Origin: Bdellovibrionales bacterium
GTDB taxonomy: Bacteria; Bdellovibrionota_C; UBA2361; RFPC01
DNA: 40,018 nt
Direction: 5' to 3'
Assembly (NCBI GenBank): GCA_020434565.1
Contig: JAGRAO010000004.1
Coordinates: 1 to 40,018 of the forward strand
The notes beneath the pieces are model-generated. The model saw only the letters and a list, made by a program, of their open reading frames with translations, was not told the DNA's origin and made no database searches. The position numbers and the translations under genes were made by a program. Below are positions 33,724 through 40,018 of the stretch, one piece after another (the first letter of the stretch is position 1; each line of letters begins with the position of its first letter).

Positions 33724-34293
33724 ATGTCACGTTTACAAAGAGTTGGAATCGCGTTCTTTCTTGCATCACTTGTTTTTCCATCGTCACAGGCTTTCTCTCT
33801 GCCAGAGAAGGATGCGGATGTTACCTGTCTGGTGGATGCACTATCGATTGATGGGCTGAGACTCTCGGTAGAAGATGCGGTTGCAGTTTGTGCGAACGGA
33901 AACGGTTGTGAAAGCGACTCTCATCCGGAAGAAGGCTACACATGTGCGTGTGGCACCGATAGTGGGTCAAACTGTAGCTGTGACGGAGATAAGTGCACTT
34001 GTATTAGCGGTGATGGAAATGGGCGAATGGTTTGTCGTACACAGAGTGATGGAGACTGTATCTGCGTTCCCTCGGGAGACGGAGATGGGGTCTACTGTAA
34101 AGCAGGCTTACCAGCACCTGGGGAAGATGGATCATGTTTCTGCTCGGCGTCCGGTCCTAACCCTGCCTGTCGCAGAGATGGTCGCTTTGTCACTTGCAGA
34201 GATGATAACAAGATTACTCGGTGTCGCGTGAGAGAGACGACGGGGAAGTGCGAATGCTTTACAGAAAGTCTTGGTCATCAGGCTGCCGAGTAA
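33724..34293 (+). CDS. Secreted Cys-rich protein, module 2 copy b
   Basis: The 189-residue product is a close paralogue of the preceding one. ATG at 33724 has GAGGAG six bases upstream; the longer in-frame start at 33583 hides the signal peptide (RVGIAFFLASLVFPSSQA) and is rejected. Shared blocks include NGCESDS, CGTDSGSNCSCDG, YCKAGLPAPG, GPNPACRRDGRFVTC and CECF. The 20 mature cysteines match copy a. The C terminus is slightly longer (ESLGHQAAE). A 14-bp hairpin follows the stop. Confidence 0.8.
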   Translation: MSRLQRVGIAFFLASLVFPSSQAFSLPEKDADVTCLVDALSIDGLRLSVEDAVAVCANGNGCESDSHPEEGYTCACGTDSGSNCSCDGDKCTCISGDGNGRMVCRTQSDGDCICVPSGDGDGVYCKAGLPAPGEDGSCFCSASGPNPACRRDGRFVTCRDDNKITRCRVRETTGKCECFTESLGHQAAE

Positions 34294-34317
34294 AGAGCGC
34301 CGATGGACCGTTGTTTG

Positions 34318-34350
34318 AAGCGGGTCTTATCGAAGAGATAAGACCCGCTT
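34318..34350. terminator. Bidirectional terminator-like hairpin
   Basis: A perfect 14-bp stem, AAGCGGGTCTTATC with GATAAGACCCGCTT, around the five-base loop GAAGA. It lies between the convergent Cys-rich and metallopeptidase genes. T-rich sequence after the stem is short, so it may need Rho or act as a stabiliser, but its place and strength favour termination for both genes. Confidence 0.75.
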
Positions 34351-34356
34351 GATGTC

Positions 34357-36480
34357 TTACTGGAGAGGAACTCTCTCCTCGCTTTTATGAGAGGCTTCCG
34401 AGTCTCTCAAGAGCTGTTGCATTCGGGAGTCGTCTGCATATCTCCTGAATTCAAGATCAAGATGTTTGAACTTTTCCGGCGCATCCTGGATCAGACGTTC
34501 TGGTAGGAAGAGATACTCAGAGAAAGCCTCAGCAAAGTCTTCCCAAGGACTCGACTTCGCGTACCACCGATTTGAGAAATCGCTTTCTGCGTCATACGAG
34601 TAGAGGACGTCGTACCACTGATTGTAGGTAAGCACGATTGTCTTTCCATTGAACGCAACTGGCTGACCGACTTTCAGTTCCTGTCCGTCGACTACCACGT
34701 ATCCAGCATTCTCAGAGGGCTCATACCGACTTCTATCGTAAACGGTCCAATCTGAGAGCTTCATCCATTCGTCAAAATTGTGGATGGCTTCGCCCCCTCC
34801 AAAATATGGATCTTGCCCAGTAGTGGGATAGTAAATCCCTGCCGGACCATCTCCGATCTGAACTCCGTGCCCCATCTCGTGTGCAAGGACGATGGCAAGC
34901 GAGTTTTCACCTTGGTACGATTGCGCCATCCCTGTGTGGTCAAGAGCGAGCTCCGCTATTTGAATCACACCGTTGGCGTGATAGCGAGCGCCGAGAACTC
35001 CCCAACCGAGAGAGTCAACAAGTTCCACTCGGTGAAGCATCGGCGTAAAGAGAAGTTCCGCTTCCGGGATTCTCTCTAGCACTCGTTCTATCTGCTCAAG
35101 GTGCCGCATTTCCCATCTCAGGCGAGCCGTTTCACTCGACTCGGTCGTTTCTTCAGGAGCAGAACCCGCGTCTAGGCCAAAATCACCGAGATGACAGAGG
35201 TCAGCTACTTGATCACTTTGAGCAAATGAGTCCGTGTTCGAGATATCGATTCCATACCGAAACTCCAGCTCGGCCATCTTCCAATACCGTTGAACGATGT
35301 CCTGAAGTTCAGACAGTTCGCCCGATGCCTGCGAGAGTTCATCATTGAGTTCCGAGAGGTTGCTTACGATTGTCGCAAGGTACTCCTGGGCTGTAGCCGT
35401 TGTTCCAAGTTCAGGGTGGCTCGAAACTATCGTTCGAACTATTTCCATCTGGTCTAAGAGAGAATTGAGCGAATTGGTAATGCCGCCTTCAGTGGAAATT
35501 TCTTCTCGTGTCGGTACTCGAAACTCAATTTCCCTGATAGACGAACCGAGAATCGATTGGGCTACCAACTCGTTCACCTGACTATTCTGGAGTGAGAGGA
35601 GGGATTCGATGCCGGATCCGGAGACTACCTCGCTGAGCTCTTCGAGGGTGTCGCAGGCACGAAGAATTTCATCTACTGAGTCCGAGAGGTTGCTCTCCAA
35701 AGCGAAGACAGTGAGTTGCGTTTTCTCGGCCGGCGAGAGGAACTGTAACGCATTGTCGAGTTTTTCGGATACGAAGATCGAGGCAGGAGTTTCAACACCA
35801 GCCAAGGAGAGAATTCTAGAACAGAACTGAATTCGAGCTTCAGAGCTGACATGCTCAAGAACAGCAAGACGCTCTTTCACATTCTCAGATTGAGAGAGTT
35901 CGTCCCGTATTGAGCCTGGAGGAAGGCTATCGATGAGTCCCTGAACTTCAGAATCGATCCACGATCCTGCCAAAAACTCCGCGTGAAGAGAGGTTGGAGA
36001 GAGAGCAAGGAGTTTTCCGAGCGCTTGTACGGAGTCAGCGCCGAGGTTTTTGAAAAAGTCCTTCCCTTCGTTTCCGGTGAAAAGCTTTCCGTAGTGATCA
36101 ATGGTTAAAACGAGAGCCACGGCCTGAACATCTTCTGGCTCTACAGTTCCTGAAAGGAGGGAGTTGAGAATCTGCGCTCGCTCTACCGGTGAAGTATGCT
36201 CAAGAACAAGACTGGAGAGTTGTGAAACTTGTTGCGGTGAGAGTTCATTTCCAAGAGCCGCTTGTTCGAGGACCTCCGCAATCGATGAACGAAAAAAGTC
36301 TCTTTTGAGTGCTTCATGCGCCCTGTCGAGGATTTGCTCAGGGGAAAGAGATTCTCCCCAGAGGCCCTCGGTCATCTCTTGGGCAGTAGCTTGATAGCGG
36401 ATTGATGTCTGCTGAAATTTGAAGTCGTCGAGAGCTTGTTTGGCGATATCAGCCTGAAAATCGGCGTCAGCGAAAACCAT
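34357..36480 (-). CDS. Large gluzincin-like metallopeptidase without signal peptide
   Basis: The 707-residue product has about 450 residues of acidic helical sequence at the N terminus (many SVDEIL, ELSELQ, QILDRAHEAL-type helices), then a zinc peptidase domain. The zinc motif is LAHEMGHGVQ (His534, Glu535, His538), and the likely third ligand is Glu in PWEDFAEAFSEYL (about 647-651), as in anthrax-lethal-factor-like (ATLF) and related gluzincins. No signal peptide or membrane segment was seen, so it is cytoplasmic or exported by a non-Sec route; an effector-like role is possible but unproven. CAGGAG lies six bases before ATG. It is convergent with the Cys-rich pair. Confidence 0.75.
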   Translation of the reverse strand: MVFADADFQADIAKQALDDFKFQQTSIRYQATAQEMTEGLWGESLSPEQILDRAHEALKRDFFRSSIAEVLEQAALGNELSPQQVSQLSSLVLEHTSPVERAQILNSLLSGTVEPEDVQAVALVLTIDHYGKLFTGNEGKDFFKNLGADSVQALGKLLALSPTSLHAEFLAGSWIDSEVQGLIDSLPPGSIRDELSQSENVKERLAVLEHVSSEARIQFCSRILSLAGVETPASIFVSEKLDNALQFLSPAEKTQLTVFALESNLSDSVDEILRACDTLEELSEVVSGSGIESLLSLQNSQVNELVAQSILGSSIREIEFRVPTREEISTEGGITNSLNSLLDQMEIVRTIVSSHPELGTTATAQEYLATIVSNLSELNDELSQASGELSELQDIVQRYWKMAELEFRYGIDISNTDSFAQSDQVADLCHLGDFGLDAGSAPEETTESSETARLRWEMRHLEQIERVLERIPEAELLFTPMLHRVELVDSLGWGVLGARYHANGVIQIAELALDHTGMAQSYQGENSLAIVLAHEMGHGVQIGDGPAGIYYPTTGQDPYFGGGEAIHNFDEWMKLSDWTVYDRSRYEPSENAGYVVVDGQELKVGQPVAFNGKTIVLTYNQWYDVLYSYDAESDFSNRWYAKSSPWEDFAEAFSEYLFLPERLIQDAPEKFKHLDLEFRRYADDSRMQQLLRDSEASHKSEERVPLQ

Positions 36481-36742
36481 AAAATCTCCTGTTCAAAAAC
36501 CAAAAAAATTTTGCTGCACGAACCGTGAAGCACAAAAACGCACTACGAAACCAACATCAGAAGAACCGTTTTGAACTGGAGAAAACCGATTGAACTGCTA
36601 AAACCTTTTGTTGACGAAACGCGATAGAGGTGAGAACCACGCTTCGGCTATCAGCACACACACACCGGCTGATTCAACATGGCTTCAGATGTGGAATGAG
36701 AAAAGAAGATGTCTCAAGATTGTAACAATCGTGAATGAGGAG

Positions 36743-38143
36743 TCAGTTTAAAGGGTTATCATGCCCATTTTGTTCGATCGGAAGAAGTCCTTCTGGAAGA
36801 GGAGCATGAAATCCAAATTGAGAGAGTGCTTCAAGCGCTCTTCGAGATGTTGCCTTTCGTCGCTCTGGTTTTTTTGTTCGTCGTGGAAACGAGCCAAGGG
36901 TATAAGACTTCATGAGCCCAAAGCTGATGTTCATCGGTTGAAAATCTCTTCGCTCGGGATCGCTGATGTAGCCCATGAGAGAACCAATAGCAGTCTCCTG
37001 TGGGAAAGCTCGGGGAGCTTGGCCCTGGCAAAGAGCATATGCACCTAAACCAGCTACCAGTCCACCCGCAGTTGATTCCACATATCCTTCGGTACCGGTA
37101 ATCTGGCCTGCAAAGAAAAGTCCTTCTCTGGCGCGAAATTCAAGTGTGGGCGAGAGGCAAGCTGGTGAGTTGAGGAACGTGTTTCGATGAACGGATCCGA
37201 GTCGTACAAACTCAGCACCTTCGAGGCCGGGGAGAGTTCGAAAGAGACGGAGTTGCTCGGGGTGCTTCATTCTCGTTTGCATCCCAACGAGGCTCCAGAG
37301 GGTACCGGCCTTATCGTCTTGGCGGAGTTGACACACCGCATACGGTCGCTCTCCAGTTTCGGGATGCTCCAGCCCCACTGGCTTGAAAGGACCAAAGCGC
37401 AAAGTTTCGAGACCTCGTTCAATCATATCTTCTATAGGCATACACCCTTCGAATGGACGGAGTTGAACTTCTGACTCAACGTCCTCATGCCCAGAAAACT
37501 TTTCAGCAGCAGCAACTCCATTGACAAACTCATAGTACTGAGACTCAGAAAGTGGAATGTTGAGGTACTCGTCTCCAGCACCCTTTCCATAGCGAGACTT
37601 ACGGTACACTTTCTCAAAGTCGAGCGACTCCCCGAGAACGATTGGACTGATAGCGTCGTAAAACGCAAGAGACTGTTGTCCAACTAGCTCTTCAAGAGGG
37701 TGAGCGAGGTGAGGGGAAGTGAGCGGCCCGGTAGCAATAATGACAGGCATCTCCTCGGACGACTGAGGGACTGAACAGACCTCCTCTTCGACAACGCGGC
37801 ACAGCGGATGCTCACGAATTGTCGAGTCGACTATCTCACTAAAGAGTGTTCGATCCACTGCGAGTGCTCCACCAGCGGGAACCGCTGCTTGCAGCGCTGC
37901 TTTCATAATCAGGGAGCCGCACTGAACAAGTTCAGCTTTGAGCAAGCCCACGGCATTCGAAAGAGAAGCTCCGCGAAACGAATTTGAACAGACGAGCTCA
38001 GCGAGATTCCCTGTCTTGTGCGCTCGAGTAGAGCGAGAGGGCCTCATCTCGTAAAGAGTTACTTCGATTCCTCTCGTCACGAGTTGATACGTTGCCTCGC
38101 AGCCAGCGAGCCCACCACCAATAACCGTTACTCTCGAAGTCAT
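36743..38143 (-). CDS. trmFO: Methylenetetrahydrofolate--tRNA-(uracil-5-)-methyltransferase TrmFO
   Basis: Flavoprotein that makes m5U54 in the T-loop of tRNA, using methylene-tetrahydrofolate and FADH2. The 466-residue product starts with the FAD Rossmann motif VIGGGLAGCEA, followed by the family segments LYEMRPSRSTRAHKT, LAELVCSNSFRG (with the conserved Cys), LAVDR and ATGPLTSP. It has FFAGQITGTEGYVES and the C-terminal PMNISFGLMKSY. Length is standard. Its start codon overlaps the stop of the upstream selU gene by four bases (ATGA), so the two are translationally coupled. The link to folate metabolism (folC in this window) is functional, not positional. Confidence 0.95.
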   Translation of the reverse strand: MTSRVTVIGGGLAGCEATYQLVTRGIEVTLYEMRPSRSTRAHKTGNLAELVCSNSFRGASLSNAVGLLKAELVQCGSLIMKAALQAAVPAGGALAVDRTLFSEIVDSTIREHPLCRVVEEEVCSVPQSSEEMPVIIATGPLTSPHLAHPLEELVGQQSLAFYDAISPIVLGESLDFEKVYRKSRYGKGAGDEYLNIPLSESQYYEFVNGVAAAEKFSGHEDVESEVQLRPFEGCMPIEDMIERGLETLRFGPFKPVGLEHPETGERPYAVCQLRQDDKAGTLWSLVGMQTRMKHPEQLRLFRTLPGLEGAEFVRLGSVHRNTFLNSPACLSPTLEFRAREGLFFAGQITGTEGYVESTAGGLVAGLGAYALCQGQAPRAFPQETAIGSLMGYISDPERRDFQPMNISFGLMKSYTLGSFPRRTKKPERRKATSRRALEALSQFGFHAPLPEGLLPIEQNGHDNPLN

Positions 38144-39297
38144 TCGACTATCCTTGAGGAAGCATTTTCGACGTAGCTGGACACCCAGTCTGCCACCTCG
38201 TCTGGAGGTCCAGAGAAACGAATTCGATCCCTGTGGCGCTCAATGTGATTGAGATAATACTTGTCATAGTAGTCTTGTAGCAGTTCTCGAATCCAAACTC
38301 GATGGGGTTCAAAACTGCATGCTGCTCCTTGGTCTTGAAAACCCGCAGCTATTTTGGCGCGAAGGGCTTCGAATCGGGCTCCGCCGAGTTTTTTTCGCAT
38401 TTTTGTGAGAGATCTCAGAAAATAGTTCTCGAGTTTCTCCTGATGCGATGCTCCTTCGACGTCAGGAAGGAGCTCTCTTGTTCCTTCAAAATAGTCTTGA
38501 ATAATATTGCTCACTCGCTGTTCTAGGGGTAGCACGATCTCTACCATCGGGAGAGCAAGAAGTTTTTGAAAAAATGGTCGAGGAAGAGTCACTCTTCCTA
38601 TCGTGCTACTCTCGTCCTCCAAGAGAAGGAGAGAATCAGGGAAATGAAAGCGACACTCGAGCAGTGAAATACCGAGACTATTCTCGAACGAGGCCTGCGT
38701 TGGCTGCACACCGTACACGTCTCCAAAGGCAGAACCTCTGTGTTTGGCAATACGCTCGAGGTCGATACTCCGTATGGCTGGATCGTCACCGAATCGAAAA
38801 AGAAAGTGAGTTTTTCCTGAACCGGTGGTACCGGTAACCACCAAACTTTTGAGGACGGAGAGAGCACTCTCAATTTCATGGAGGAGCACGTTGCGTATCG
38901 CCTTATATCCGCCCTCGATCCGTGGAATTGGGTTTGTCGTACTCAGCCAATCTTGGGAAATCTGAGAGCGGAGCCCCCCTCGTGCGCAAAACAGTGCACA
39001 ATGCCCCTGATCTTGGACGGCGGAGTTCCAGCGAGAGATTCTCTCTCTTTTGATATCGCCTGATACGAGACGATGACCGAGATCGAGGGCAGCTTGTTGG
39101 CCCTTCGTTTTGTATTCGATTCCTATGAGGTGGCGTTCCTCATCAGTTAAGAGGGGAAGGTTTACGGAATCTGCGATGGAGCCCTGAGAGAACTCACGCG
39201 GTGAACGAACGTCAATAAGCTTAGGACGTGAAGAGAGAAAGAGACCAAGGGAAGTGAGCGGAATGAGTCCTTGCATAGGATTACAGGAGCGTATCAT
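38140..39297 (-). CDS. selU: tRNA 2-selenouridine synthase SelU (MnmH)
   Basis: Replaces sulfur with selenium at wobble 2-thiouridines (through a geranylated intermediate) in tRNA-Lys, -Glu and -Gln. The product of 385 residues has an N-terminal rhodanese domain (LIDVRSPREFSQGS) with the catalytic Cys in FCARGGLRS (about residue 104). A C-terminal P-loop domain follows (TGTTGSGKTH). The family block RIEGGYKAIR lies between them. ATG at 39297 is chosen over TTG at 39315, but neither has a clear ribosome binding site. It is divergent from the DUF445 gene and coupled to trmFO. selD (selenophosphate synthetase) is not in the window. Confidence 0.92.
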   Translation of the reverse strand: MIRSCNPMQGLIPLTSLGLFLSSRPKLIDVRSPREFSQGSIADSVNLPLLTDEERHLIGIEYKTKGQQAALDLGHRLVSGDIKRERISRWNSAVQDQGHCALFCARGGLRSQISQDWLSTTNPIPRIEGGYKAIRNVLLHEIESALSVLKSLVVTGTTGSGKTHFLFRFGDDPAIRSIDLERIAKHRGSAFGDVYGVQPTQASFENSLGISLLECRFHFPDSLLLLEDESSTIGRVTLPRPFFQKLLALPMVEIVLPLEQRVSNIIQDYFEGTRELLPDVEGASHQEKLENYFLRSLTKMRKKLGGARFEALRAKIAAGFQDQGAACSFEPHRVWIRELLQDYYDKYYLNHIERHRDRIRFSGPPDEVADWVSSYVENASSRIVE

Positions 39298-39404
39298 GGC
39301 TTGAGATTTGCTCAAACCGTTGCCAGACGAGCGCTTGATCTTTACTCTCCCTTCAACTGATGGATTACCGGGGGCCCAACCTCAACAGGAGCCGGAAAGG
39401 AAAC

Positions 39405-40018
39405 ATGACTCTCGCAACTCTTAGCAACATTCCCTTACAACTTTGGGTGCTTCCCATCATAGGAGCGCTTATTGGTTGGTTCACAAACTACCTGGCTGTT
39501 AAAATGCTTTTTCATCCGAGAGACCCGATTCGACTTGGAATTATTACTCTTCAGGGAGTCTTTCCAAAACGCCAGCAAGCTTTTGCTCACAAGCTCGGTG
39601 AACTTGTCTCTACTGAACTCATTTCTGTACAGGACCTCACTTCTAAGCTCAAAGAACATGCTCAAGGTGATCACGTTATCGATCTCATTACGAGCCACAT
39701 TCAAACGATCATTACAGAGAAACTTCCGAGAGTGTTTCCGATGATCGCCCTTGTCTTAAACCCAGAAATGGTTCAGACGATAACATCTGCTTTTGTAGAT
39801 GACCTTCGGGGAATGCTCTCTCAATTGATAGAAACACTGAGCAGTGGGCTTGAACAGCAACTTGACGTCCATACTCTCGTTGAAGAAAAAGTTACGAATT
39901 TTTCTTCAGATAAACTCGAAGAGATCCTCTTTCTGATCATGAAGCGAGAGTTCAAATTTATTGAGCTCGTTGGACTCATTCTCGGGTTCTTGATTGGGTT
40001 AGCGCAGATGATCTTTCT
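39405..40018 (+). CDS. DUF445 family membrane protein (partial, cut by window edge)
   Basis: ATG at 39405 with AAAGGA just upstream opens a frame that runs off the right end, giving at least 204 residues. It starts with a membrane segment (LQLWVLPIIGALIGWFTNYLAV) followed by KMLFHPRDPIRLG and LQGVFPKRQQAFAHKLGELV. This is the DUF445/YheB-type pattern (GxxIGxxTNxLAxxMLFxP, then GxxPxRR). Another membrane segment begins near the end (VGLILGFLIGLAQMIF), so nearly all of the protein is present. Members are of unknown function, mostly in the inner membrane. The intergenic region with selU is about 107 bases. Confidence 0.87.
   Translation, partial: MTLATLSNIPLQLWVLPIIGALIGWFTNYLAVKMLFHPRDPIRLGIITLQGVFPKRQQAFAHKLGELVSTELISVQDLTSKLKEHAQGDHVIDLITSHIQTIITEKLPRVFPMIALVLNPEMVQTITSAFVDDLRGMLSQLIETLSSGLEQQLDVHTLVEEKVTNFSSDKLEEILFLIMKREFKFIELVGLILGFLIGLAQMIF

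Noticed and set aside
1-40018. tRNA, rRNA, CRISPR array or prophage
   Set aside because: No T-loop/anticodon-type folds, no regularly spaced direct repeats and no phage or integrase genes were seen on reading.

Overview
The window reads as chromosomal DNA of a Gram-negative bacterium, roughly half G+C. The signs are signal peptides, a Tat-type lipoprotein signal, an AMIN-domain envelope protein, chromosome-type ParA/ParB, and housekeeping genes (folC, mutM, trmFO, selU/mnmH). No rRNA, tRNA, CRISPR array, phage module or transposase gene was seen. The lineage cannot be fixed from the sequence; a deltaproteobacterium-like or poorly sampled marine/environmental group is a guess.

Layout. 1-700 is non-coding and carries repeated TTCACGA-type motifs just before parA; it may be an origin or partition region. 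733-3738 holds parA, parB, two parS-like 17-bp palindromes and folC. 3856-10593 is mixed: an alkyltransferase, an inositol-monophosphatase-family enzyme, a secreted lipase-like protein, a GT61 glycosyltransferase, a degenerate HD-GYP protein and several small unknowns. Copies of a short REP/MITE-like palindromic repeat lie at 9773 and 10687-10778. 10946-13362 is a tandem run of three secreted collagen-like genes. 13392-19886 holds a Tat-lipoprotein FAD oxidoreductase, an amidohydrolase, a secreted reprolysin-type metallopeptidase and an unusual AMIN-transmembrane-J-domain protein. 20054-23991 holds an FKBP prolyl isomerase, mutM and unknown genes. 23992-24968 has no supported protein gene but folds into a long hairpin followed by a second strong hairpin, a candidate structured RNA.

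The most unusual part is 25596-34293. An envelope thioredoxin-like protein transcribed leftward, with a tandem pair of small secreted cysteine-rich proteins transcribed rightward, occurs twice: trx at 26292-27776 with Cys-rich genes at 28338 and 28766, and trx at 31542-32690 with Cys-rich genes at 32983 and 33724. The two thioredoxin-like proteins look like paralogues (WCHPC and WCGSC active sites). The Cys-rich proteins share a CxCxGxxCxC-like module, and the second pair aligns with all 20 mature cysteines in register. A polytopic membrane protein of possible GT-C type lies between the two modules. A reasonable inference is an uncharacterised system of secreted disulfide-rich proteins with dedicated oxidoreductases; nothing in the sequence proves the function.

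The right end (34357-40018) holds a large gluzincin-like metallopeptidase without a signal peptide, an overlapping selU-trmFO tRNA-modification pair, and a DUF445 membrane-protein gene cut by the window edge.
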